Positions 6,588 through 13,383 of a DNA stretch of 19,943 bases are shown piece after piece. The position numbers were made by a program, and so were the translations under genes. Every line of letters begins with the position of its first letter. The stretch's first letter is position 1. The notes beneath the pieces are model-generated. The model worked only from the letters and a program-made list of their open reading frames with translations, was not told where the DNA came from and searched no databases. The stretch is from Candidatus Microgenomates bacterium. GTDB lineage: Bacteria > Patescibacteriota > Microgenomatia > UBA12405 > UBA6130. The stretch is from positions 1 through 19,943 of the forward strand of contig WFSR01000005.1 of assembly GCA_015485895.1 (NCBI GenBank). Direction: 5' to 3'.

Positions 6588-6602
6588 GCTTTGTCTCCAT
6601 TT

Positions 6603-7193
6603 TTATAAAGATGATTTTAAGAAATTTTTTATCTCTTTAAGCAAGAGAGGAAAAGTGGTGTAGCCGGCCTTTTCGTTAAAATGGCCAGCTCCTGGAACAA
6701 TAACTAATTTGGCATCCAAATTTTTTGCTAATTCTTTGGCTTTTTTTAGGGGGACATATGGATCATTGTCGGAATGAAAAACATAGAAATTATGGCAAGC
6801 ATGCTTAATTTTCCCCCAATTGAATTGTTTATTGGCAAATGTTTCGTTTATTTTGTCAAAAAGAGGATTCCCTAAATTGCCCGTGAAACCGGAAACAAAA
6901 AACGCTGCTTTTATGGGAGTTTTGAGTTTTTGAAGAACATTAAGGAGAAAAGCGGGGCCTAAACTATGACCAATGACAATAGAATCTTGGTTTAGGTATT
7001 TTTGATATTTGCTGAAAACTTTAAGCCAGTTGGTTAACGTTTGCCCTTCCGGAGTGGGAAATTTGGGGACAAAGACCGGGTAGCCTAATTTTTCTAGTTT
7101 ACCTTGTAACCATGGAAACCAGTTTTCTTGGGGATGCCCATAAGCGCCATGGATAATGAAAAAATTGGTCTTGCCATTGTTGTCGTTTACCAT
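6603..7193 (-). CDS. RBBP9/YdeN-like alpha/beta serine hydrolase
   Basis: The 196-residue protein is a small alpha/beta hydrolase. FFIIHGAYGHPQENWFPWL is the family N-terminal strand-loop. GHSLG gives the nucleophile S77, SDNDPYVP gives the acid D144, and GAGHFNE gives the base H171, so the triad is complete. The family includes RBBP9 and B. subtilis YdeN and is annotated as serine hydrolases whose natural substrates are mostly unknown; some act as aminopeptidases. There is no signal peptide, so it is cytoplasmic. TGTTAAAAT lies 7 nt before the ATG. Two tiny membrane ORFs follow closely downstream and may form an operon with it. Confidence 0.85.
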   Translation of the reverse strand: MVNDNNGKTNFFIIHGAYGHPQENWFPWLQGKLEKLGYPVFVPKFPTPEGQTLTNWLKVFSKYQKYLNQDSIVIGHSLGPAFLLNVLQKLKTPIKAAFFVSGFTGNLGNPLFDKINETFANKQFNWGKIKHACHNFYVFHSDNDPYVPLKKAKELAKNLDAKLVIVPGAGHFNEKAGYTTFPLLLKEIKNFLKSSL

Positions 7194-7200
7194 GTTATTT

Positions 7201-7209
7201 ATTTTAACA
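7201..7209 (-). promoter_or_regulatory. Extended -10 promoter of the serine hydrolase gene
   Basis: TGTTAAAAT on the minus strand ends 7 nt upstream of ATG 7193 and predicts a leaderless transcript. The remaining bases up to the end of the transporter gene (7309) are AT-rich, and I see nothing further in them. Confidence 0.55.
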
Positions 7210-7308
7210 CCATTAGCAAGATTGTTACGCGTTTAATTTTGTTAAATCAAATATTATAAACGTATATTGTAGGGTGATAAGTCTTTAGAGTGATGAGGGT
7301 TATGAACT

Positions 7309-8166
7309 TTAAGGTATGGAGAGACTGATGATGCCGAAGAGGGTTATCACGATGCCCAGAATTTGCTGTTTGCTTAGGCGGTCTTTGAAAACAAAATAGG
7401 CTAGGATGGCAAATAGAGCGGGATATGAGCTAGCAATGGGGGCGATGATAGATATTTGTCCTTTAGTGGTAGCGAAGTTGTAAGAAAATACCCCAGTAAC
7501 CAGTAATAAAGAATTAATAATAGCGTAGGCGATTAGTTTTTTACTCCTTGGGGTTCGGAATTTTATTTTCTTTTTCTTCAAGTAAATTAAGCCGAGGGGG
7601 AAGGTGAGCCAGGAAAGGTAGGCTGGCCAAAACCAGCCAACATTCGCAACGGGTATCTTTACGAAGGCGAAGTAAAACCCCCAAAGTAAACAAGCAACTA
7701 GAGCATAAGGTACCCCTTTGTCTGTCAATATATTGCCGAGCTTAAGCTCCTTTAAGTTTATGGAGGCTGTGACTATGCCAACAAAGACTAAAATAATACC
7801 TGTTGTTTGCTGCCAATTTAAAGTTTCCTTGAAAAAAATTATCGATAAAATGGCTGCCAGCGCTCCAAAGGAACCGGCGATAGTACCTACTAGGGAAGCA
7901 TTGCCGCGTTTTAAACCCTCATAAAAAGCAATCATAGAAAAAACACCCGGTGGACTTAAAATGAGAAGCCATAGTGCGGTTGAAAGAGTAATGTGCCGTA
8001 AAGTAGGGATGGCAAAAGGCACATAAAAAGACGCCAACAAGGTTCCAAGGATAAAAGACCAAATGCCGGCTGAATATCCGCCTATTTCGCGTGACACTAA
8101 GCCGCCGAAAATATCTGCTGTTCCCCAACTTAAGAAAGCCGCAAGAGCAAGAATAATTGCTAGCAT
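7309..8166 (-). CDS. EamA/DMT-family transporter
   Basis: The 285-residue protein is strongly hydrophobic with about ten predicted helices in two related halves (about residues 1-138 and 150-285), the standard EamA duplication. Each half ends with a typical segment: GIILVFVGIVTASI in the first, GIVITLFGIISLSI in the second. The first half has FLSWGTADIFGGLVSREIGG near the start and GNASLVGTIAGSFGALAAILSIIFFKE. The second half has ISIIAPIASSYPALFAILAYFVFKDRLS. DMT transporters export or import metabolites such as amino acids or nucleotide precursors. The substrate cannot be inferred. The ATG follows TGTTACAAT by 5 nt. Confidence 0.9.
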   Translation of the reverse strand: MLAIILALAAFLSWGTADIFGGLVSREIGGYSAGIWSFILGTLLASFYVPFAIPTLRHITLSTALWLLILSPPGVFSMIAFYEGLKRGNASLVGTIAGSFGALAAILSIIFFKETLNWQQTTGIILVFVGIVTASINLKELKLGNILTDKGVPYALVACLLWGFYFAFVKIPVANVGWFWPAYLSWLTFPLGLIYLKKKKIKFRTPRSKKLIAYAIINSLLLVTGVFSYNFATTKGQISIIAPIASSYPALFAILAYFVFKDRLSKQQILGIVITLFGIISLSIP

Positions 8167-8171
8167 GGTCT

Positions 8172-8180
8172 ATTGTAACA
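8172..8180 (-). promoter_or_regulatory. Extended -10 promoter of the EamA gene
   Basis: TGTTACAAT on the minus strand is the same 9-mer seen at the FemAB and rpsO promoters. It is followed by AGACC and then ATG 8166. The 5-nt gap predicts a leaderless mRNA. Confidence 0.65.
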
Positions 8181-8223
8181 CCGTTGGTGAAAGAGCCGGT
8201 AAGCTGTTTGTTTTTTTGGTTCA

Positions 8224-8262
8224 CCACCCACTGAAGACTCCCCTTTTCGCGAGAAAGGGTGG
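8224..8262. repeat. Hairpin-forming segment between divergent genes
   Basis: CCACCC (8224-8229) pairs with GGGTGG (8257-8262). Alternatively CCCTTT (8241-8246) pairs with AAAGGG (8254-8259) around a loop containing TCGCGA. The two pairings exclude each other at GGG 8257-8259. No T-run follows on either strand, so it is not a simple terminator. It lies between the EamA promoter and repeat element copy 2. Confidence 0.4.
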
Positions 8263-8438
8263 GATGACGTGATATTAAATTCCAAGCACCAAGCACCAAA
8301 TCACAAACAAAATCCTAAATCCTAATGACCCAAATCCTAAACAATGTTCGAATGATCAAAATTCAAATGTTCAAAACATCTTTATCATCTTTCTTTTGTT
8401 TTGGTCATTTAGTCATTTGGTAATTTGGATTTGTTTAG

Positions 8439-8454
8439 TCCGCCAGCTGGCGGA
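8439..8454. repeat. 16-bp perfect palindrome, second copy
   Basis: TCCGCCAGCTGGCGGA is identical to 947-962, again after GTTTAG and before TTAG-ATTTTGGTAATT. Because the host elements are inverted relative to each other, the palindrome occupies non-equivalent arms in the two copies. Confidence 0.85.
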
Positions 8455-8479
8455 TTAGAATTTTGGTAATTTGGATTTG

Positions 8480-8503
8480 CCCCGACGGGCGTCGTGGCAG
8501 GGG
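8480..8503. repeat. Nested GC-rich hairpin inside element copy 2
   Basis: CGACG (8483-8487) and CGTCG (8490-8494) pair around GG, with CCCC (8480-8483) and GGGG (8500-8503) as outer partners. The equivalent place in copy 1 (about 1026-1041, CCCCGTGTAGGCAGGG) has a shorter remnant, so this looks like another separable module. Confidence 0.5.
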
Positions 8504-8533
8504 ATTTGGTGCTTATCCAACCTAGCTCCAATA

Positions 8534-8542
8534 TGCTATAAA
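8534..8542 (+). promoter_or_regulatory. Extended -10 promoter of the membrane protein/heat-shock operon
   Basis: TGCTATAAA ends 6 nt before ATG 8549, again predicting a leaderless start. It lies 20 nt after the end of repeat element copy 2. Confidence 0.55.
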
Positions 8543-8548
8543 AGATAA

Positions 8549-8878
8549 ATGGTGAACTGGCGAGAGGAGGGGCGGAAAAAAGGATATTTGCTTTTGGCGG
8601 CTTTATTGGCGGCGGTCATAATCCGCCTGGAAATGCAGTTTCTAGACCCTTTTGTTTTTTGGCATCAGCTGCTTTTTTTCTTTCTGACCTGGTGGCTAAT
8701 TTTTTTGCTGGCCCGATTAATTTTGCCCCGCTATTGGAGTTTTTGGCTGGCTGTGGCCGGTCTTGGCTGGCTAATCGTACGTTTTTACCGATGGGATAAC
8801 TGGTTAACTGTTAGCAGTTGGTTGCTCTTGACAACCCTTAGCAGTCGTGTTATCCTTTTGCTAAGGAGAAAGACATGA
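8549..8878 (+). CDS. Small multi-span membrane protein of unknown function
   Basis: The 109-residue product has a short positive N terminus (NWREEGRKKG) followed by three or four hydrophobic segments at about residues 13-30, 37-60, 63-80 and 85-106, ending RRKT. It is very rich in Leu and Trp. No family is recognised. Its TGA overlaps the hrcA ATG (ATGA at 8875-8878), and its 3' end holds the probable hrcA promoter and operator, so it heads the heat-shock operon physically even if hrcA can be transcribed separately. Its position suggests membrane stress or protein quality control, but that is only association. Confidence 0.7.
   Translation: MVNWREEGRKKGYLLLAALLAAVIIRLEMQFLDPFVFWHQLLFFFLTWWLIFLLARLILPRYWSFWLAVAGLGWLIVRFYRWDNWLTVSSWLLLTTLSSRVILLLRRKT
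8828..8856 (+). promoter_or_regulatory. Internal promoter for hrcA-grpE-dnaK-dnaJ
   Basis: TTGACA (8828-8833) is a perfect -35. After 17 nt comes TATCCT (8851-8856), preceded by TGT, giving an extended -10. The predicted start is near 8863, leaving a leader of about 12 nt that begins with the AAGGAG Shine-Dalgarno (8863-8868) before ATG 8875. The promoter lies inside the upstream membrane-protein gene. Confidence 0.6.
8838..8864 (+). promoter_or_regulatory. Degenerate CIRCE operator (HrcA binding site)
   Basis: TTAGCAGTC (8838-8846), nine spacer bases, and TTTTGCTAA (8856-8864) follow the CIRCE layout TTAGCACTC-N9-GAGTGCTAA exactly in spacing. They match 14 of 18 arm positions (8/9 left, 6/9 right). 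The outer TTAGCA/TGCTAA pair is perfect. The site covers the -10 and probable start of the internal promoter and ends at the hrcA Shine-Dalgarno. Given that the next gene is hrcA, autorepression is the natural reading. Confidence 0.55.
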
Positions 8879-9603
8879 CTGATTTGACTTCACGTCAAGC
8901 AGCAATTTTAAAAAGTATTATTGAGGAATTTATCACTGCTGCCCGTCCAGTTGGATCGCAATTGGTGGAAAAGAAACTATCTCTGGGGATTTGTCCGGCT
9001 ACAATTCGCAACGAAATGGTCCGTTTAGCGGAAATGGGATATCTTTATAAAGCGCATGCCTCGTCGGGGCGCTTGCCGACGACAATGGGGTTGAAATTTT
9101 ATGTCCGCCAGTTAATGGAGCCGGATAAGCTCTCAGTAGCTGAAGAAATTGGCATTAAAAATGCTCTTTTAGAACACCGTTATAGTTTTGATATTTTACT
9201 CCAACAAGCTGCTCGGGAATTGGCCCGGCGGAGTCACCAGATGGCTTTGGCGTTGACTGAGCAGGGCGATTTTGCTATGGCGGGGATGGCAAATTTGTTG
9301 GATGAGCCGGAATTTATGGACATCGATGTTACCAAGAGTATTTTATTGCTTCTTGACCATTTAGATTTTTGGCATCAACTAGTGGAAAACGCTTTTGCTG
9401 AAGAGAGACATGATTTCTCTCTCCTTCTAGGGGCGGAATTGGGAGAAGAAGAACTGGAACCGTGTGGCTTGGTATATCAGACTTATGAAGTGGGCCCTCA
9501 CCGAGGGATTGTAGGGATCTTAGGCCCGGCTCGATTGAATTATCGTCAGATAATTCCTTTGGTTAATTATTTTGCTAGAGCTTTGAACGAAATTGGAAAA
9601 TGA
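8875..9603 (+). CDS. hrcA: Heat-shock repressor HrcA (compact form)
   Basis: HrcA represses class I heat-shock genes by binding CIRCE and is kept active by chaperonin in well-studied bacteria. The N-terminal winged helix is clear: SRQAAILKSIIEEFITAARPVGS, then the recognition region CPATIRNEMVRLAEMGYL, then SSGRLPTTMGLKFYV (about residues 64-78). The C-terminal end keeps the family stretch GPARLNYRQIIPLVNYFA. At 242 residues it is about 100 shorter than usual, consistent with loss or shrinkage of the inserted dimerising domain. AAGGAG at 8863 sets the start. The stop overlaps the grpE ATG (ATGA). No groEL is seen nearby. Confidence 0.92.
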   Translation: MTDLTSRQAAILKSIIEEFITAARPVGSQLVEKKLSLGICPATIRNEMVRLAEMGYLYKAHASSGRLPTTMGLKFYVRQLMEPDKLSVAEEIGIKNALLEHRYSFDILLQQAARELARRSHQMALALTEQGDFAMAGMANLLDEPEFMDIDVTKSILLLLDHLDFWHQLVENAFAEERHDFSLLLGAELGEEELEPCGLVYQTYEVGPHRGIVGILGPARLNYRQIIPLVNYFARALNEIGK

Positions 9604-10055
9604 AAAAGATGAAAAAAAATATGCCCGGCGGCGGGGAAGGAGAATTGTTAGAAAAAATTGAGGCATTACAAAAACAGCTAACTTTGGCACTGGCAGACTA
9701 TCGTAATTTGGAAATGCGAATTCATAAAGAAGCAGCCCAATTTCGGGAAAAGTTCTCTTGGAATTTGATAGATAAGCTTTTAGCTGTTCTCGATGATTTA
9801 GAATTAGCCGAACGGCATTTGCAAGATCGGGGCTTGACGATGGCTGTAGAACAGTTTAAAAAAGTATTAGCTAGTGAGGGTGTAGAGCAAATAGAAACAG
9901 AAGATGAAGAATTTGATCCAGTCAAAATGGATTGTGTAGCTGTTGTCGCCGGACCTAAAAATAGGGTTGTAGCCACTTTACAACCGGGCTATACTATTAA
10001 TGGCAAAGTTATTCGACCAGCAAAAGTTAAAGTTGGTAAAGGAGGCCAAAAATGA
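9600..10055 (+). CDS. grpE: Nucleotide exchange factor GrpE
   Basis: GrpE releases ADP from DnaK. The 151-residue protein has the usual plan: a long N-terminal helix suited to a coiled-coil dimer (about 15-55, ending RNLEMRIHKEAAQFREKF), a four-helix part (LIDKLLAVLDDLELAERHL), and the beta domain that enters the DnaK cleft, with the conserved ending LQPGYTINGKVIRPAKVKVGK. The length is short but normal for a minimal GrpE. It overlaps hrcA and dnaK by ATGA at both ends, so translation of the three genes is coupled. Confidence 0.95.
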   Translation: MKKMKKNMPGGGEGELLEKIEALQKQLTLALADYRNLEMRIHKEAAQFREKFSWNLIDKLLAVLDDLELAERHLQDRGLTMAVEQFKKVLASEGVEQIETEDEEFDPVKMDCVAVVAGPKNRVVATLQPGYTINGKVIRPAKVKVGKGGQK

Positions 10056-11953
10056 CAAAAATCATCGGTATCGATTTGGGGACCACCAATTCTTGTGCGG
10101 CTTATATGGAAGCCGGCAAACCAAAAGTTATTCCTACTGCAGAAGGGCGGAACCTTATCCCCTCGGTGGTTGAGCCCAAGAAAGGGCTTGTAGGTGATTT
10201 GGCTAAACGCCAAATGATTCTTAATTCAAAAAATACTATCTATTCGATTAAGCGGTTAATGGGGCGCCGCTTTGATGACCCGGCAGTTAAAGAAATTATG
10301 AAACGGGTGGCCTATAAAATTGTCCCTGGTCGGGATAATATGGCCTGTGTCGAAGTTGGAGGCAAGGTTTACACTCCCCAGGAAATTTCGGCAATGATCT
10401 TGCAGAAAGCCAAAAAAGACGCCGAGGCATTTCTAGGCGGAGAGGTTAAGGAGGCAGTTATTACCGTGCCGGCTTATTTTGACGATTCCCAACGGCAGGC
10501 TACTAAACAAGCCGGAAAAATTGCCGGTTTGGAAGTTAAGCGAATTATCAATGAGCCGACAGCAGCAGCTTTGGCCTATGGATTGGACAAAAAGAAGAAT
10601 CAAACCATTGCTGTTTATGACCTTGGTGGAGGGACGTTTGATATTTCAATTTTGGAATTAGGCGATGGTGTTTTTGAAGTAAAAGCTACAAATGGTGATA
10701 CCTTCTTGGGTGGTGATGATTTTGATCAGAAAATTATTGACTGGCTGGTGGCAGGATTTAAAAAGGAGCATGGCGTGGATCTAAGCCAGGATTTGCAAGC
10801 AATGCAACGGATTAAAGAGGCGGCTGAAAAAGCAAAGATTGAACTTTCATCAGTGCCGGAAACAGAGATTAATTTGCCGTTTATTACCCAAAAGGATAAC
10901 CAGCCATTGCACTTAACTCAGAAATTAACCCGAGCAGAGTTTGAAAAAATGGTTGATAACTTGGTTGAAAGGACGATGGAACCGGTGCGAAAATGCCTAG
11001 CTGATGCTAAGTTAAAGCCAGCCGACATTGACGAGGTTATTCTGGTCGGCGGCCAGACCCGGATGCCAAAAATTCAGGAGGTGGTCAAAAATTACTTCGG
11101 TCGGGAGCCTAATAAGTCGGTTAACCCCGATGAGGTAGTGGCCATTGGGGCGGCAATCCAGGGAGCAGTTTTGAGTGGTGAGGTACGCGATGTGCTACTT
11201 TTGGATGTTACCCCGTTGACGTTGGGGATTGAAACTTTGGGCGGGGTGATGACGCCGTTGATTGAACGGAATACGACCATCCCGACCCGAAAATCACAAG
11301 TTTTTTCCACTGCAGCCGATAACCAAACTCAGGTGGAAATTAATGTCTTACAAGGGGAGCGGCCAATGGCGGCCGATAACCGTTCCCTGGGTAAATTTGT
11401 CTTGGACGGAATTCCGCCGGCGCCGCGGGGTGTGCCCCAAATTGAAGTGGCCTTCGACATTGATGCTAATGGGATTTTGAATGTTTCTGCTCGAGATAAA
11501 GCTACCGGGAAAGAACAGAAAATTACTATTAAAAATGCCACTAATTTAAGCGAAGATGAAGTAAAAAAGATGCAAGAAGAAGCAACTGCCCATGCCAAGG
11601 AGGATGAGGAGAAGAAGCAGCGGGTGGAGGCCCACAATAAATTGGACGCTAGCGTTTTTGCCGCCGAAAAGCTTTTGAAAGACTTGGGTGATAAGGTAGC
11701 AGCGAAAGATAAGGAGGCTTTGCAGAAGCTTATTAAAGAGGGCCAAGAGATTTTAGCCAAAGCTGACGCTTCCCGGGAGGATTTGGAAGCTAAGAACCAG
11801 GCAATTAGCCAATTGATGCAGACCATTGGCGCTCAGGCTTACCGGAGCCAAGCCAATAACCAAGCTAATACTGGCGAGGGGGAAGAAGAAGGAAAAGGTG
11901 GCAAAAAAGACGAAAAAAAAGATGAGCCAGAAGAAGGCGAAATTGTTGGCTAA
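10052..11953 (+). CDS. dnaK: Chaperone DnaK (Hsp70)
   Basis: The ATP-dependent chaperone has 633 residues. The ATPase domain starts IIGIDLGTTNSCAAYMEAG and includes AVITVPAYFDDSQRQAT, INEPTAAALAYGLDKK and YDLGGGTFDISILELGDG. The linker DVLLLDVTPLTLGIETLGG leads to the substrate-binding beta domain (IDANGILNVSARDKATGKEQ) and a helical lid. The tail is an acidic/lysine low-complexity stretch ending EEGEIVG. The segment in lobe I that many Gram-positive DnaK proteins lack is present. AAAGGAGG just before the ATG is one of the strongest ribosome-binding sites in the window, and the start overlaps the grpE stop. Confidence 0.98.
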   Translation: MTKIIGIDLGTTNSCAAYMEAGKPKVIPTAEGRNLIPSVVEPKKGLVGDLAKRQMILNSKNTIYSIKRLMGRRFDDPAVKEIMKRVAYKIVPGRDNMACVEVGGKVYTPQEISAMILQKAKKDAEAFLGGEVKEAVITVPAYFDDSQRQATKQAGKIAGLEVKRIINEPTAAALAYGLDKKKNQTIAVYDLGGGTFDISILELGDGVFEVKATNGDTFLGGDDFDQKIIDWLVAGFKKEHGVDLSQDLQAMQRIKEAAEKAKIELSSVPETEINLPFITQKDNQPLHLTQKLTRAEFEKMVDNLVERTMEPVRKCLADAKLKPADIDEVILVGGQTRMPKIQEVVKNYFGREPNKSVNPDEVVAIGAAIQGAVLSGEVRDVLLLDVTPLTLGIETLGGVMTPLIERNTTIPTRKSQVFSTAADNQTQVEINVLQGERPMAADNRSLGKFVLDGIPPAPRGVPQIEVAFDIDANGILNVSARDKATGKEQKITIKNATNLSEDEVKKMQEEATAHAKEDEEKKQRVEAHNKLDASVFAAEKLLKDLGDKVAAKDKEALQKLIKEGQEILAKADASREDLEAKNQAISQLMQTIGAQAYRSQANNQANTGEGEEEGKGGKKDEKKDEPEEGEIVG

Positions 11954-11958
11954 TTCCG

Positions 11959-12828
11959 ATGAAACGCGATTATTACGAAGTATTGGGTGTGGCTAAAGGT
12001 GCGTCCCCGGAGGAAATAAAGAAAGCTTACCGGCGGCTGGCATTGGAGTGGCATCCGGACCGGAATAAATCGCCTGAGGCTGAGGAAAAATTTAAGGAGA
12101 TAAACGAGGCCTACGAGGTCCTTTCAGATCCAAAAAAACGGCAGGCTTACGACCAATTTGGCCATGCTGCTTTTGATGCTGGTGGGCCATTTGCTGGTGG
12201 TCAGAAAACTTACACTTACCGCCGTGGTCCCTTTACCTACACTTACAGCACTTCTGGTGGCAAGTCGCCATTTAACGACTTTGATTTTTCCTTTGGCGGT
12301 TTTTCCGATCCTTTCGATATTTTTGAACAGTTCTTTGGTGGTCGGTCACCTTTCCGTGGTCAGCAAGCGCCGACTTATAAGATAACTATTAGTTTGGCTG
12401 ATGCTTACCGTGGTGGGGAAAAGGAGATTAGTATTAAAGGGGAGCGGCGGAAGATAAAGATTCCCCCCGGTGTCCATGATGGCCAGCGGATTAAATTTCG
12501 AGATTTCTATCTTTGGGTTGATGTAGCTGAAAATTCCCGTTTTCAACGTGACGGCGATGATCTTTACACCGTTCTGGAAATTCCGGTAACTACGGCAGTT
12601 TTGGGCGGAGAAGTAGAGGTACCAACTTTAGAGACACCGGTGCGTTTTAAAGTCCGCCCGGGAACGCAATCAGGGACATTAATCCGATTACGGGGAAAAG
12701 GAATGCCGCGGCTGGGAAACTCTCACCAACATGGTGACCTTTATGTCCGTTTGGTGGTAAAAATCCCCGCTAAACTAACTGCCAGCGAAGAAAAACTTTG
12801 GCGCCAGCTGGCCGGGGTTGACAAATAA
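11959..12828 (+). CDS. dnaJ: DnaJ-type co-chaperone lacking the zinc finger (class II)
   Basis: The J domain fills residues 1-68, with the catalytic HPD at 32-34 (EWHPDRNK) that triggers DnaK ATP hydrolysis. A Gly/Phe/Tyr-rich linker follows (about 70-135), with TYTYRRGPFTYTYST and unusually many Tyr and Phe. The C-terminal beta-sandwich substrate domains follow (YKITISLADAYRGGEKEI, IPPGVHDGQRIKF, RLRGKGMPRLG). No CxxCxGxG repeats are present, so it is CbpA/DnaJB-like rather than canonical DnaJ. At 289 residues it matches that class. It begins 5 nt after dnaK. Since it sits in the hrcA operon it probably serves as the main DnaK partner here. Confidence 0.93.
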   Translation: MKRDYYEVLGVAKGASPEEIKKAYRRLALEWHPDRNKSPEAEEKFKEINEAYEVLSDPKKRQAYDQFGHAAFDAGGPFAGGQKTYTYRRGPFTYTYSTSGGKSPFNDFDFSFGGFSDPFDIFEQFFGGRSPFRGQQAPTYKITISLADAYRGGEKEISIKGERRKIKIPPGVHDGQRIKFRDFYLWVDVAENSRFQRDGDDLYTVLEIPVTTAVLGGEVEVPTLETPVRFKVRPGTQSGTLIRLRGKGMPRLGNSHQHGDLYVRLVVKIPAKLTASEEKLWRQLAGVDK

Positions 12829-12845
12829 AAACTAATCGTTAAAAT
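12818..12845 (+). promoter_or_regulatory. Sigma-70-type promoter of trxA
   Basis: TTGACA (12818-12823) spans the last codons of dnaJ. After 16 nt comes TAAAAT (12840-12845). The predicted start is near 12852, giving a leader of about 27 nt with AAGGAGG at 12867-12873. This separates thioredoxin expression from the heat-shock unit. Confidence 0.6.
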
Positions 12846-12878
12846 TAACAACTAGTTATTCAATTTAAGGAGGTTACT

Positions 12879-13208
12879 ATGGAGACGGTTGTCACCGATG
12901 CTGATTTTCAGGAAAAGGTTTTGAGTTCTAAGGGGGTGGTCGTAGTTGATTTTTGGGCCCCTTGGTGCAGTCCATGTCTCATTTTGGGACCTATCCTGGA
13001 GGAACTGACTGAAGAGTTTGGCGATAAAATGCAATTAGTTAAGTTAAATGTTGATGAAAATCCACAAACGGCGGCTAAGTATGGTATCCAGGGAATTCCA
13101 ACGGTAATTGTTTTTCGCGATGGCCAAATTAGTGCCCAATTGGTAGGTTTGCAACCTAAGGATGCTTTCAAGGAAAAAATCGAAGCGGCGATAAAAAGGG
13201 AACAATAA
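12879..13208 (+). CDS. trxA: Thioredoxin
   Basis: The 109-residue protein has the complete thioredoxin fold signature. VVVDFWAPWCSPC holds the active-site cysteines C30 and C33, VDENPQTAAKYGIQGIPTVIVF carries the cis-proline P74, and the usual C-terminal helix follows. The active site is WCSPC instead of the classical WCGPC, a variant seen in some thioredoxins that may shift redox potential. It is cytoplasmic, with no signal peptide. A strong Shine-Dalgarno lies 5 nt upstream, and it has its own promoter. Its partner, a thioredoxin reductase, is not in the window. Confidence 0.93.
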   Translation: METVVTDADFQEKVLSSKGVVVVDFWAPWCSPCLILGPILEELTEEFGDKMQLVKLNVDENPQTAAKYGIQGIPTVIVFRDGQISAQLVGLQPKDAFKEKIEAAIKREQ

Positions 13209-13211
13209 ATT

Positions 13212-13310
13212 GGAGCTAGGAACTAGGAACTAGGTAAGAAAAGGGTGAAGGGCTAAGGGCTAAGGGCGAAGGACTAAGGAAGTGAAAAGTTTAAGTGTAA
13301 AGTGAAAAAG
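13212..13310 (+). repeat. Block of heptanucleotide arrays downstream of trxA
   Basis: GGA(G/A)CTA x3 (13212-13232) is followed by a five-unit array of the word GGGCTAA and variants (13243-13277), each unit exactly 7 nt. An AGTGAAAA stretch (13281-13310) then matches the end of the PIN toxin gene (735-764) at 27 of 30 positions. A 5-bp hairpin AGCCC/GGGCT follows at 13309-13322 without a T-run. No gene is seen from 13209 to 13654. Confidence 0.8.
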
Positions 13311-13383
13311 CCCTGAAGGGCTGCTTAAAGCTGAAAGCCAAAAGCTCTAATAAGGAAAAAAAGAATTAATATGAGAAATAAAT

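Larger units (their letters stand above)
8282..8514. repeat. Long imperfect inverted-repeat element, copy 2
   Basis: The element fills the space between the divergent EamA and membrane-protein genes. It starts with CCAAGCA x2 (8282-8295), and AAGCACCAAATC (8291-8302) is matched by its exact complement GATTTGGTGCTT at the far end (8503-8514). The 35-nt family core is at 8310-8344. The pyrimidine-rich centre is around 8376-8400. Segment 8392-8438 is the exact reverse complement of 838-884. The right arm carries the 16-bp palindrome and a second small hairpin. No open frame of note is present. Confidence 0.8.

Noticed and set aside
8801..8818. AACTG-TTAG-CAGTT inverted repeat as the HrcA operator
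   Set aside because: Its spacing does not fit CIRCE. The 27-nt dyad at 8838-8864 fits the geometry exactly and overlaps the promoter.
11329..11826. 165-codon antisense frame opposite dnaK
   Set aside because: It lies wholly within dnaK, has Ser/Leu/Phe-rich composition typical of antisense shadows, and has no promoter or ribosome-binding site.
13309..13322. Hairpin AGCCC-TGAA-GGGCT as terminator of trxA
   Set aside because: The stem is only 5 bp and lacks a downstream T-run. It also sits inside the repeat block about 100 nt after the gene.
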